From contig CAWCVZ010000009.1 of assembly GCA_963798865.1 (NCBI GenBank), positions 434,001 through 498,000 on the forward strand: a stretch of 64,000 nt of DNA, given 5' to 3'. Origin of the DNA: RBG-16-34-14 sp963798865. GTDB lineage: Bacteria > Bacteroidota > Ignavibacteria > Ignavibacteriales > Ignavibacteriaceae. The position numbers and the translations under genes were made by a program. This document shows positions 27,717-36,545 of the stretch, one piece after another (position 1 is the first letter of the stretch; each line of letters opens with the position of its first letter). Below the pieces are notes generated by a model. It was not told the origin of the DNA. It did not search any database and saw only the letters and a program-made list of their open reading frames with translations.

Positions 27717-27921
27717 AAACCCCATCGAAAAATATTTTGTAATAAATAACAACTGTTGCAATTAAAAATAATTAGCAACAAAAAAACTATTTATTTTTTT
27801 TATTGATATTCTGCATTGTTATCCCCTTTTGTACATACCTTTTTTTCCTCCGCTAATTTATTATAACAACCAAACGTGTAGTATTTATTTACCTTGTAGT
27901 GTATCCTTTTATGTTTACACG

Positions 27922-27941
27922 TGAAGTTAATTTTAACTTCA
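27922..27941. promoter_or_regulatory. Palindrome in the leader of the HEAT-repeat gene
   Basis: TGAAGTTAA TT TTAACTTCA is a perfect 9-bp inverted repeat with a 2-nt centre. It ends 20 bp before the start codon and just upstream of the AGGAGG box. It could be an operator or an RNA hairpin affecting translation. ACGTGTA/TACACGT arms (27875-27881, 27916-27922) lie farther out. Confidence 0.45.
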
Positions 27942-27961
27942 TAAAAATACAGGAGGCGAAA

Positions 27962-28399
27962 ATGTTGAATGAAATGAAATCCCGTTATTCGGGAAAAAAG
28001 TTAGCGGTTCTTTTTTTAATTGTTTCTTTACTGACAAATTTTTCTTTCGCTCAAAAAAATGAAGGACAAAACAAAATTAATTCTTCTGCAATGAAAAATT
28101 TGATTATGGCTTTAAATTCAGAAAATATGGGTTTAAAACGAAGTGCAGTTTATTTTGCCGGCTATTATAAAATTCAAAAGACTGTTGACCCATTAATAGA
28201 TTTGCTTAACACTTCTTCAAATGATTTAAGGGTGCGAACATTGGCTGCATATTCATTACACCAAATTGGAGATGAGGATTGTTTAAATGCATTAAAATAT
28301 GCAGCTAATAATGCTGCCGATAAAGAACTTTGCTTTAAGTGTAAACTTATGTATGAAGATTTAATGCAGAACAAATCCGGGGTAGTTATTAATGATTAA
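27962..28399 (+). CDS. Small secreted HEAT-repeat protein
   Basis: The ATG at 27962 is chosen because a perfect AGGAGG lies 5 bp upstream; a longer frame to 27899 would bury that site. The 145-aa product has a signal peptide ending NFSFAQ and then two or more HEAT/PBS-like helical repeats (NLIMALNSENMGLKRSAVYFAGYYK; DPLIDLLNTSSNDLRVRTLAAYSLHQIGD; CLNALKYAANNAADKEL). Such repeats bind protein partners, probably in the periplasm. It stands alone, with a terminator directly downstream. Confidence 0.8.
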   Translation: MLNEMKSRYSGKKLAVLFLIVSLLTNFSFAQKNEGQNKINSSAMKNLIMALNSENMGLKRSAVYFAGYYKIQKTVDPLIDLLNTSSNDLRVRTLAAYSLHQIGDEDCLNALKYAANNAADKELCFKCKLMYEDLMQNKSGVVIND

Positions 28400-28420
28400 A
28401 ATTCCAATTTTATATTAAAA

Positions 28421-28450
28421 AACCCGCTCATAATTGGCGGGTTTTTTTTT
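28421..28450 (+). terminator. Intrinsic terminator
   Basis: AACCCGC (28421-28427) and GCGGGTT (28437-28443) form a 7-bp stem followed by an unbroken T-run. The rest of the gap up to 28827 is AT-rich with no gene seen, apart from a palindrome at 28765-28781. Confidence 0.9.
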
Positions 28451-28764
28451 GTATTTTTTCATTATCTAATAAAAATTGAGGTGGGAATATTTTCTCCCAA
28501 TATAAGACAAATACAGGTAAAAATTACTTTTTAACGGAAAAAAAGAAGAATCAAAAAAAAGATTCTTTTATATTCTAATAAATTATTTTCCAATTAATTA
28601 ACTTTTTCAATTTTCTTAGACTCCTTCCAGCCTAAAAGTCTTCTTAATAACAATAAAAAGAATTTCATTTTATATTTTTTTTAGTTTCTAATTTTGAGAT
28701 GATTGTGGCATTGAACATGAAGCAATAAAGACAAGTTTTAATATTTATTAAAGAAAAAATTTAA

Positions 28765-28781
28765 TTAGTAATCATTACTAA
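28765..28781. promoter_or_regulatory. 17-bp palindrome upstream of the SNF2-associated operon
   Basis: TTAGTAAT C ATTACTAA is a perfect 8-bp inverted repeat around one base, 46 bp before the ATG at 28828. Position and symmetry fit a dimeric repressor operator. No regulator gene is adjacent. Confidence 0.5.
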
Positions 28782-28827
28782 AACGAAAATTATTAAGTAC
28801 AAAAGATATTTTAGATTGGAGGCATAA

Positions 28828-29358
28828 ATGGATCTTCGTAAGATAGCGTTTCTTGAAACTTATACTCTGGAAAGTGATGCGGGAATAATGGGAGCAATCC
28901 TGGTAACTGATTCTGATACAAAACCTCTTGAATTCAGAGTGACTGCACCAATCAGGCCCACAAATTTTCAAAAGACTCTTTACGGCGATGTTCTTCTCGA
29001 ACATATTTTAACCGAACTTGTTTCGGTTCCGCTTCTAAATGCAATCAATGAAGAGATTGATTTGATTCTTGTTCGTGATCCTCTGTTTTTAGGTGTAAAT
29101 GAAAAGCAGGGAATAAGAGTAGTTAGAGTAATGAATGAAGATGACGGTAATTTCAAGGCAGGTAAGTCCATACAGGAACTCTCATCTTCAAATGGTAATG
29201 CAAAAACTTTTGTTGAAACTTCTAAGAAATTTGAACCTGAGCTGGCTGAAATAAAAGCAAAACTTGGTTCATTATCTGAACATAGAAATTTAATAGAACC
29301 CTTTGACAGACTTAAGGTTGCTTGCGAACAGGTTCATCTTCAGAAAACCGGAGAATAA
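28828..29358 (+). CDS. Unrecognised 176-aa protein paired with SNF2-like helicase
   Basis: I do not recognise this family. A GGAGG box 8 bp before the ATG marks a well-translated start. There is no signal peptide or TM, so it is cytoplasmic. The first ~110 residues look like a compact alpha/beta domain (LRKIAFLETYTLESDAGIMG, EFRVTAPIRPTNFQKTLYG, IDLILVRDPLFLG, GIRVVRVMNEDD). A charged helical tail follows. It ends 24 bp before the helicase gene and shares a leader carrying a palindrome, so the two probably act together on DNA. Confidence 0.75.
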   Translation: MDLRKIAFLETYTLESDAGIMGAILVTDSDTKPLEFRVTAPIRPTNFQKTLYGDVLLEHILTELVSVPLLNAINEEIDLILVRDPLFLGVNEKQGIRVVRVMNEDDGNFKAGKSIQELSSSNGNAKTFVETSKKFEPELAEIKAKLGSLSEHRNLIEPFDRLKVACEQVHLQKTGE

Positions 29359-29382
29359 TTTAGCTTAAGGCAGATAGTTTGA

Positions 29383-32205
29383 ATGATCAAATCAATCAGG
29401 AAAAAAGTTGCTTCAACAGTTTCAGAAATTGAAAAAACTGAAGACTTTGCCTGGGGTAAATGGCTTAAAGAACCTTCTCTGAATGAATATACAATTGAGG
29501 GATTTCAAACTTCACTTCTCGATACAACATTATTCAACTCTTGGTTAGAAAAACCCGCATTCCAAAATAAAAGATTTAACTTTAGAGAAACTTTTATTTT
29601 TCCCGAATCACCTAATCTACATCCTAAAAAATCAAAGACTCATACAATTTTTTTTAATCTTGAAAAAACCGAGTCAAAAAAAATAACACTTTTCGACCGC
29701 CAATTTAAATATGATCATAGACCCGAAAAGGTTGAGCTTAGGAATATTCCTGTGGAGGTTAGATTAGTTAAATGGGATTTACCTCAAACAAAAGTTGAAG
29801 AAAAACCTTGGGAGCTGAAACCCGTTATTTTAAAAATCAACCTGCTGAATGCAAATAATTTAGCTCTTGACAAAAGTACCGCTAAGGGGTTAAAAGTTGA
29901 AGTCAAACTTATTACCCAACCTCCAAAGATTTATAAAGTTAAAATCACCGGTTTAGATAAAATTAAGCTTGCCAAAATTTATTACCTCAAAAATATTAGT
30001 CTTCATGATGTTAGAATATTAAGAGATTCTTATAACCTTCTGAATAAACCAGCAATTGAACAGCAGGAATTAAAATATTTTGTAACTGAGGAAGAGAAAA
30101 AACCAGAAATATTACATGAAGAAACTATCGCAGAAGAAATAAAACTACCGGAAATAATTGAATCAAAGGAAGTTTATAATGAGTTCACTGACAAAAGTAT
30201 AAATCAGCAAATGTCTGAACTTCTTTCCGGCGATAGTAAACCGTTTGTTGATGTAATACAGAATGAAATTTATCTGGAACCGGAAAAGGAAAAAGAAATA
30301 GACGCCCCTGTTTTAGATGAAAATATTAATGAGGAAAAAGAAGAATACTTTCTTGAAGTTAAGAAGAAAACTGAACCTGAAGAGGCAGAAGAACCTGTCG
30401 AGGTTGAAGAACCGGAAGATACGGATGAAGATGAGAATGATCATGAAAACGAGTTTGAGTTCCTTTATGACTTTCAGGAGACAGGCGCTGAATTTTTAAT
30501 TGATAGTAAACGTGCACTCTTATCTGATGAATTGGGTATGGGTAAAACTGTTCAGGTAATTGCCGCTTTGAAGAATAGTTTAAAAGCAAATAAAATTAAA
30601 TCCGCAGTTATTGTTTGTGAATCGTCTGAAATTGGCAGCTGGGGAAAAATTCCCGGAGATATAGATGGCTGGCTTGGACACTTTCATCTGCGAACACCCG
30701 ATCTGAAAGTTGAAGCAGCCGATGGAACTTCTCAGGAAAGAAGCAGGCTATGGAAGAATATGCCTGATGTTTTAATCCTGTCTTATGAATCTTTCTTTTT
30801 TGATTTTGAAGAAAATATTATTGATTTAAAAGAAGTTAAGAAAAATACCTGCTTTGTTTTTGATGAAGTCCAGGCTCTGTTTGAAAATAAAAATTATAAT
30901 TCACAAAAACTTTACAAAGCAATTAATCCAAAATACCTATGGGCTTTAACAAGTTATCCGGAAGAATCTGTTAAAGAAAATCTTGAAAAAGTATTTAAAG
31001 ATAAGCTTACTATTAAAAATTATCTTGGCAGATTAAGGAAAGACGTTGAAAATGATCTTCCCGGAATTTGGTGGCAGAACAAATGGCTTACTCTTGATGA
31101 AGAACAAATTGATGAATATAATGAAGCTTTTGCGACAGCAAAGGAAAAGGTTCAATGGTTCCTTGAATCTGGAAATCCTTTAAGGTTTAATGCAAATGTA
31201 TTTACTCTTATTCATCAGCTAAAACAGGTTTGTAATTTCTCTGAGAAAAAAGGAAAGAGCAGTAAAACCAAATTATTGCTTGAACATGTAAACCGGATTG
31301 CTGAAAACAAAAAGAAGGTTGTCATCTTTTCACAGTATGATAAATCCGGTACCAAAAAGATTGAAGAAATTTTAATGAAGAACAGCATAAAGTTTCTTTC
31401 TTATGCACCCGGAATGTCAACTAAAGAGATGGAGAATGTTTTAAAAACTTTTACCGGCAGCAATTCTGTTACTGCATTAGTTGCAGGCGTCAAACCTTCA
31501 AGAATAAAATTTCCCTCGGCGAATATTTCTTATGTAATTAATTTCGATGTATGGTGGAATCCTGCATCGTTATGGCAGACTGAAGAAGCGGTGCTCGGTG
31601 CATCTAAAGGCGAATCACATTCAGGAGGGTTAACTGTTTACAGTTACTTAATGAAGGATACTGTTGAAGAGAAAATTCATTCCCTGCTTAACAAAAAAAG
31701 TTTTCTTAACAAACATATTATGGAAACTGTTAATCCCGATTCAATTGCTGAAATGATTACCAACCCGGAATGGCTTGAAATATTTGATATGCCCGATGAA
31801 GAATATAAACAGAGATACAGGAAGGGACTGCTTGAGACAGAAAAGAGAATTGATAATTATTCTAATGAAGAGTTTATCGAGAAAGGTAAAAACTTTTTTG
31901 CAAAACTCGGTTACAAGAACCTTGAAGCCTCCGAAAAGAAAGATAAAAGTTCTTTTGATATCAGGGGTATTTACAAAAAGGCAAAATTTGATCAGCAAAT
32001 GTGCGCAAGAGTTTTACTTAAAAATATTATTTCTGAGGATGAGGTTAAACTTCATATTGCAGAGCTTAAGCAAAAAACAAATAATGGCAAATATTTTCTG
32101 ATCACAAAAGGAACTTTTGAGGGGGATGAAGTCATTCACTCCAATGAAGCTTTAATAAACCGCACACTTCTGACCAATTACTTTTACCAGTTTATAGTTA
32201 TATAA
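29383..32205 (+). CDS. Divergent SNF2-family helicase-like protein with degenerate Mrr-like C-terminal domain
   Basis: 940 aa. Residues 1-320 are unrecognised; a Glu/Asp-rich linker spans about 320-360. The SNF2 N-lobe starts FLYDFQETGAEFLID and has Walker A DELGMGKT (K388). Walker B reads FVFDEVQAL (D494) rather than DEAH, and motif III reads LTSYP rather than LTGTP. In the C-lobe, VVIFSQYDKSG and INFDVWWNPASLWQ are recognisable, but the DRxxRxGQ arginine-finger motif is replaced by TEEAVLGASKGE. The last ~110 residues (FFAKLGYKNLEASEKKDKSS and on) resemble an Mrr-type nuclease fold, but the expected Q-x-K reads QMCAR. It may remodel DNA or protein-DNA complexes with weakened chemistry. Confidence 0.8.
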   Translation: MIKSIRKKVASTVSEIEKTEDFAWGKWLKEPSLNEYTIEGFQTSLLDTTLFNSWLEKPAFQNKRFNFRETFIFPESPNLHPKKSKTHTIFFNLEKTESKKITLFDRQFKYDHRPEKVELRNIPVEVRLVKWDLPQTKVEEKPWELKPVILKINLLNANNLALDKSTAKGLKVEVKLITQPPKIYKVKITGLDKIKLAKIYYLKNISLHDVRILRDSYNLLNKPAIEQQELKYFVTEEEKKPEILHEETIAEEIKLPEIIESKEVYNEFTDKSINQQMSELLSGDSKPFVDVIQNEIYLEPEKEKEIDAPVLDENINEEKEEYFLEVKKKTEPEEAEEPVEVEEPEDTDEDENDHENEFEFLYDFQETGAEFLIDSKRALLSDELGMGKTVQVIAALKNSLKANKIKSAVIVCESSEIGSWGKIPGDIDGWLGHFHLRTPDLKVEAADGTSQERSRLWKNMPDVLILSYESFFFDFEENIIDLKEVKKNTCFVFDEVQALFENKNYNSQKLYKAINPKYLWALTSYPEESVKENLEKVFKDKLTIKNYLGRLRKDVENDLPGIWWQNKWLTLDEEQIDEYNEAFATAKEKVQWFLESGNPLRFNANVFTLIHQLKQVCNFSEKKGKSSKTKLLLEHVNRIAENKKKVVIFSQYDKSGTKKIEEILMKNSIKFLSYAPGMSTKEMENVLKTFTGSNSVTALVAGVKPSRIKFPSANISYVINFDVWWNPASLWQTEEAVLGASKGESHSGGLTVYSYLMKDTVEEKIHSLLNKKSFLNKHIMETVNPDSIAEMITNPEWLEIFDMPDEEYKQRYRKGLLETEKRIDNYSNEEFIEKGKNFFAKLGYKNLEASEKKDKSSFDIRGIYKKAKFDQQMCARVLLKNIISEDEVKLHIAELKQKTNNGKYFLITKGTFEGDEVIHSNEALINRTLLTNYFYQFIVI

Positions 32206-32299
32206 CTTTCATTCGTTTCTATATAATCATTACCACGCGTATTATTTTTGCTTAGCAGTAAATAAATCTCTTTGCTATATTGTTGTTTAAGAAGAAATT

Positions 32300-32725
32300 A
32301 TGAAATTGCTGAATAAAATATTTTTCTTTTCAATTTTATTTTCATACCCGCTCTATTCACAGAATGACAGTACCAGACAGCTTAAAACAGATTCAGAAAG
32401 AAGTTTTAATAATTCTATCGGGAATATTTTATTTCAATTTGATGAATTTGATTTTTACAGGGAGCTCATAAAATTAAAGCGTGATCTTGAAATAAACGAA
32501 GCATCATCTAAACTTTGGCTTGAAACATCTGTAGGTATTTTAAATAAATCCACATTTGAAGATGAGAAGGATCGAAAGCCAGGTTACCTGCATTCATCCT
32601 TATATGAACAATATCTTGAGGACTCCAAATTTAACCCGATAAGAACTGCTCTCGGAATGATACAAGCCGGGGCTGTCGGTTATCTTGCCTATCAGCATAT
32701 TAAAAAGTGGGTAATTAAAAAATAA
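32300..32725 (+). CDS. Small exported protein of unknown function
   Basis: Not recognised. The 141-aa product has a signal peptide ending YPLYSQ, a charged helical middle (DFYRELIKLKRDLEINEASSK) and a C-terminal hydrophobic helix with glycines (ALGMIQAGAVGYLAYQHI) before a basic end. It is probably membrane-attached in the envelope. It lies 5 bp before the methyltransferase start, so the two are likely co-transcribed. Confidence 0.7.
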   Translation: MKLLNKIFFFSILFSYPLYSQNDSTRQLKTDSERSFNNSIGNILFQFDEFDFYRELIKLKRDLEINEASSKLWLETSVGILNKSTFEDEKDRKPGYLHSSLYEQYLEDSKFNPIRTALGMIQAGAVGYLAYQHIKKWVIKK

Positions 32726-32730
32726 TCCTT

Positions 32731-33567
32731 ATGACTCAATTCGTCAAAACAAATTATGATTTAAATAATAAAGAAGTTGTCTCTGCAATAGATGAACTCT
32801 CACTCTGGGCAGCCCCTTTCGGCTTGAAACTTCTCGATTCAATTAAGCTGAAGAAAAATATCTCAGCAATTGATATAGGTTTTGGTTTAGGTTTTCCATT
32901 GCTTGAAGTTGCAATGAGACTTGGTGAATCCTGTAAAGTTTATGGCATTGATCCGTGGGAAGCAGCAATAGAAAGAGCAAAGTTTAAGGCGAAAATTTAT
33001 GAATTAAAGAACGTTGAATTCATTATTGGCCTTGCAGAAAATATTCCGCTGCCGGATAAATCAATTGATCTTATCTTCAGTAATAATGGAATTAACAATG
33101 TTGAGGATTTGAAAAAAACTTTTTTGGAATGCAGCAGAATTTCAAAACCAAAGGCGCAATTTGTTTTTTCTTTTAATCTCGGGGGGACGATGATTGAATT
33201 TTACGACAGCCTTAAAGAAGTTCTTAGTGACAGGGGAATGCTTGCTGAGATTGAAAGTATTAAAGAGCACATCTATGCGAAAAGAAAACCGATAGTGGAA
33301 GTGAAAAAACTCGTTAAGGGAAATGGATTTAATGTAAACAAAATAGTTGAGGATGAATTTTGTTATCGTTTTACAGACGGCACTGCAATGATGAATCATT
33401 TTCTGATCAGGCTTGCATTCCTTGAAAGCTGGAGAGATCTAATCCCTGAAATTAGGCGAGCAGAAATTTTTGATAAGGTTGAAAATAAACTCAATAAGAT
33501 TTCTGAAAATAAAGGTGAACTTAAACTAACTATCCCCTTTGCAGTATTTGATTGCGAAAAGCTATAA
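32731..33567 (+). CDS. SAM-dependent methyltransferase, class I
   Basis: The 278-aa cytoplasmic protein has the SAM-binding motif I AIDIGFGLGFPLLEVAMRLG (about 47-66), motif II acidic VYGIDPWEAAIERAK, and LPDKSIDLIFSNNGINNVED as the post-I/motif IV region, as in UbiE/Methyltransf_11 enzymes. The substrate cannot be inferred. It converges on the T9SS gene at 33582 with only 14 bp between the stops. Confidence 0.88.
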   Translation: MTQFVKTNYDLNNKEVVSAIDELSLWAAPFGLKLLDSIKLKKNISAIDIGFGLGFPLLEVAMRLGESCKVYGIDPWEAAIERAKFKAKIYELKNVEFIIGLAENIPLPDKSIDLIFSNNGINNVEDLKKTFLECSRISKPKAQFVFSFNLGGTMIEFYDSLKEVLSDRGMLAEIESIKEHIYAKRKPIVEVKKLVKGNGFNVNKIVEDEFCYRFTDGTAMMNHFLIRLAFLESWRDLIPEIRRAEIFDKVENKLNKISENKGELKLTIPFAVFDCEKL

Positions 33568-33581
33568 TTAAAACATTAAAT

Positions 33582-35324
33582 CTATTTCAATAAAATCATT
33601 TTTCTTGTTTCAGAATATTCATTTGCCTGGAGTTTATAAAAATAAATTCCACTGGAAAGCGAAGATGCATTGAATTCAACTTCATAATTGCCTGCAACTT
33701 TATCTTCGTTTATTAATGTTGCAACTACTCTTCCAAGAATATCATAAACTTTCAGAGATGCAAAACCGGTTCGGGGAATTGAAAATCTTATTTTTGTGGT
33801 TGGATTAAATGGATTAGGATAGTTTTGTTCAAGGCTAAATTCCTTCGGAGAATCTGATAACAAGTTATCTATATCATTAGTTTCGCTAATAAGAGAAAAT
33901 TTAATTGCGTCAGCGCGCAGAACCGCATTAGGTGTATTTTCACCTGAGTCAATCACTTTAACTTCAATTGGAATATTTGACGGGAAAACAGATCGCCCGA
34001 TTACAACCCAGGTTCCACTGTTTTGGTTTTGATCAACATAAAATGAATCAACAGGAATGTTATTTACGCTTAAAATATACAAAGCATTTGTTGCGGCATT
34101 AACAGTCGTCGGAACAATTTCAGAAAAATCGTAGATGCCTGTTCTGTTAAGGTTAAATTTGAAGCTGGCGGATGCGGCAGGATTTTGATGAAGCATTGCA
34201 TACCTGCTCGTTGTACCATAAGCTTGTGCATTACTAAAATTCCATTGACCAAACTCATTGTAGTTTAATACGTCAGTGTCATCTGTAATCTTAAAATAAA
34301 GCTGAACATCCGCTGTGAATGGGACTGCAAAAATACTTTGCAGGGAATCATTGCTTGAAATGAACAAGGTATCTGAAAATATCCCAATAACAGTTGGATG
34401 AAAGACAATAGGAATAACGATATTACTCATTGATGAAATTGTCGCAGGAAAAACCGTTTGAGTTGTAATTTCATTATTAGTCGAACTAATTCCATATATG
34501 GTTAAATCTCCGACTCCTGAATTTTTTAAAATTAAATTGAAACTTACAGAATCATCTTGGCTGACCATTCCAAAATCAATCGGGCTTTGCGGAACAGATA
34601 ATCTTCTTTCAGGAATCAATGCTGATATTTTTATTACATCTGCTGCAGCAATTAAATTTGACTGATTTCCGTTGTAAGCAATCATATCAATATAGTTTGA
34701 ACTTTGAGCTGTTAAATTGAACGTGCCAATAAAAACCCAGTCATTCGTTGGCAAAGAAGAATTAAAAACAGATGAATCAACAACCTGGCTGCCGGAATAA
34801 ATTTTAAATATTATATAATCAACAGGAGTGGAAACATTTGGTATCTGGATAAATATATTGTAATTACCTGATTGATTTATCTCCGGGGACCATCTAACAA
34901 TTGCGGAATCGTTTGGAAGAACAATTGCTGAACGTGAATTTAATCCCCACGAACTTGTTGAAGAGGTTGACCAGTTTCCTTTTAATTCTGTGTAGCCGCT
35001 GTCAATATTATCTATATAAATAACATCAGGTAAAAAATTAATAAATGAAGTTGCAAGATTTCCGGAAGTATCGATGACAGCACAGCCAGCTTTTGCAAGG
35101 TTTACCTTTTTAAAAGATTGGGTTGATTTCCATTTATTTATGCCGATTGAATAACATGGAACTAATTTATAGTTCTCATTTATATCTTTCACAGCGACAT
35201 AAGGTTTCTGTTGAAAAATATTTTCATCTGTTTCAATTACGAAACTAACATTGTCTCCGGTTTGTTCGAAAGTAAAATTTAATTGGGGTTTTGTTGTATC
35301 AGAAGTATTTAGCCATCGCTGCAT
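33582..35324 (-). CDS. Golvesin/ASH-domain T9SS surface protein, C-terminal fragment (frameshifted)
   Basis: The 580 aa form the C-terminal two thirds of a gene that begins at 36292. They hold two golvesin C-terminal-like domains (about 95-240 and 345-475; each has a WVFIGTF or WVVIGRS strand and a late ADVIKIS/ADAIKFS strand). Between them is an ASH-type Ig domain (IDFGMVSQDDSVSFNLILKNSG). A canonical T9SS type A tail ends the protein (EQNYPNPFNPTTKIRFSIP, KVYDILGRVVATLI, SSGIYFYKLQANEYSETRKM). The internal Met at 35324 is not a real start: in-frame sequence continues upstream (IWAHLPESDFLENII) to the indel at 35484-35487. Carbohydrate binding is inferred. Confidence 0.85.
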   Translation of the reverse strand: MQRWLNTSDTTKPQLNFTFEQTGDNVSFVIETDENIFQQKPYVAVKDINENYKLVPCYSIGINKWKSTQSFKKVNLAKAGCAVIDTSGNLATSFINFLPDVIYIDNIDSGYTELKGNWSTSSTSSWGLNSRSAIVLPNDSAIVRWSPEINQSGNYNIFIQIPNVSTPVDYIIFKIYSGSQVVDSSVFNSSLPTNDWVFIGTFNLTAQSSNYIDMIAYNGNQSNLIAAADVIKISALIPERRLSVPQSPIDFGMVSQDDSVSFNLILKNSGVGDLTIYGISSTNNEITTQTVFPATISSMSNIVIPIVFHPTVIGIFSDTLFISSNDSLQSIFAVPFTADVQLYFKITDDTDVLNYNEFGQWNFSNAQAYGTTSRYAMLHQNPAASASFKFNLNRTGIYDFSEIVPTTVNAATNALYILSVNNIPVDSFYVDQNQNSGTWVVIGRSVFPSNIPIEVKVIDSGENTPNAVLRADAIKFSLISETNDIDNLLSDSPKEFSLEQNYPNPFNPTTKIRFSIPRTGFASLKVYDILGRVVATLINEDKVAGNYEVEFNASSLSSGIYFYKLQANEYSETRKMILLK

Positions 35325-35427
35325 AGCTTCTATTGCTGTGCAGTAACGGAATTTTATATCCGGAAAATTCGAAGAGGTTTGATGAAGGATTTGATTAATT
35401 CTAATAATATTTTCCAGGAAATCACTT

Positions 35428-35727
35428 TCAGGGAGATGAGCCCATATACAAACTACCTGGTCTATTCCATTTTGTGCTTGCAGAAAATACGTGATTCATT
35501 AAAGTTGTATCCATTGAAGCCATGTAAATTGATCTGACATCCCAGCCTTTACAATCCCCGGCATCTGATAATTTTGAGTTGAAGGATGGAAACGGTACAA
35601 ATTCACTTGAAGATTGGGACCAGTCATAAATATTATCCAATGGTTCTGTAGTATCAGCTCGTACATGTGGGATAATCATCGTGAAGACTAAAAGGAAAAA
35701 GGTTATCAATATAATTTTGCCATTCAT
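35428..35727 (-). CDS. Middle fragment of the golvesin T9SS gene between two frameshifts
   Basis: Only about 35488-35668 of this frame is real protein (HVRADTTEPLDNIYDWSQSS through MDTTLMNHVF). The start-side stretch above the GGG run and the last residues below the AAAA run are out-of-frame artefacts. It joins the N-terminal and C-terminal fragments of one ~900-aa protein. Confidence 0.7.
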   Translation of the reverse strand: MNGKIILITFFLLVFTMIIPHVRADTTEPLDNIYDWSQSSSEFVPFPSFNSKLSDAGDCKGWDVRSIYMASMDTTLMNHVFSASTKWNRPGSLYMGSSP

Positions 35728-36292
35728 TATTCATATAATGCCAGCCGCTTCTGTAGGAAACAGGGTAAACATTTTCTTCGATTAAGAACTGAATCATTGT
35801 TAAATCAAAATCCTCTTTAAATTCTGAAAGATTGGTTGACTGATTCCAGAAATATGTTCCATCTCCATTATAATCCGACCATATCCAATCGTGATAATGC
35901 AATGAAACTTCATCGCCCCAATGATCAATCATATCTCTATGATATTTAAGCATTAAATAAAGAACCATGGTGTTATTTAATGGAACATTTGTATTTGTAG
36001 CATATCGAAAAGTGTTACCTCCCATTATCCACCAGGTAAGCTTTAATGTCTGTCCGTAAGAATCAGTAATTTGATTTCTGAAAGCAGGTTCCATTACTTT
36101 GTAAGCATTCTGCAGCGGATTTGTATAAAGATCGAATCTATAATGGTCATGATATGTATCCATGTTTAATCCATCCCAGATTCCGGTATCTGAACCTAAA
36201 ACGATGTAAACCTCTCCCTGGGAGAAAAGAAAGTTAATAGGTAGGAAAACAATGAGAAATATTTTTGTAAAGAATTTTAAAAAGTACTTCAT
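35654..36292 (-). CDS. Polysaccharide-deacetylase-like N-terminal fragment of the T9SS surface protein (frameshifted)
   Basis: The 212-aa fragment has a signal peptide ending INFLFSQG and then a fold reminiscent of polysaccharide deacetylase/TIM-type enzymes (VYIVLGSDTGIWDG, LKYHRDMIDHWGDEVSLHYHDW, FLIEENVYPVSYRSGWHY). The HYHDW and HDDYP motifs could bind metal. After HDDYP the frame is lost at a CCC run (35669-35671 on the + strand); removing one base restores HDDYPHVRADTTEP. Enzymatic identity is tentative. Confidence 0.7.
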   Translation of the reverse strand: MKYFLKFFTKIFLIVFLPINFLFSQGEVYIVLGSDTGIWDGLNMDTYHDHYRFDLYTNPLQNAYKVMEPAFRNQITDSYGQTLKLTWWIMGGNTFRYATNTNVPLNNTMVLYLMLKYHRDMIDHWGDEVSLHYHDWIWSDYNGDGTYFWNQSTNLSEFKEDFDLTMIQFLIEENVYPVSYRSGWHYMNNEWQNYIDNLFPFSLHDDYPTCTS

Positions 36293-36545
36293 AATTTAAT
36301 CCCCTTTTGTACATGAATAAAAACTACATTCGTTTAAAATTTAGCAAAGTTTAAATGAAACAACAGTATTTTCAGACTTATTATTTGATCAAAATCATCT
36401 TTTTTGTTTGAATGCTTTTCCTGAGACTAACCGGTAGAAATAAACTCCACTTGATAAACCATAATCAACAGAATTGAATTTTAAATTATATTCACTCGCT
36501 GGTTTTTCTTCATTAACCAAAGTAGCTACTTCATTTCCTAAAACA

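Noticed and set aside
28421..28450. Riboswitch or small RNA at the GC hairpin
   Set aside because: A simple stem plus T-run directly after a stop codon is fully explained as an intrinsic terminator.
35428..35727. Separate small secreted protein (start MNGKIILITFFLLVF)
   Set aside because: The signal-like start is an out-of-frame reading of the N-terminal fragment; real homology begins only after the CCC run.
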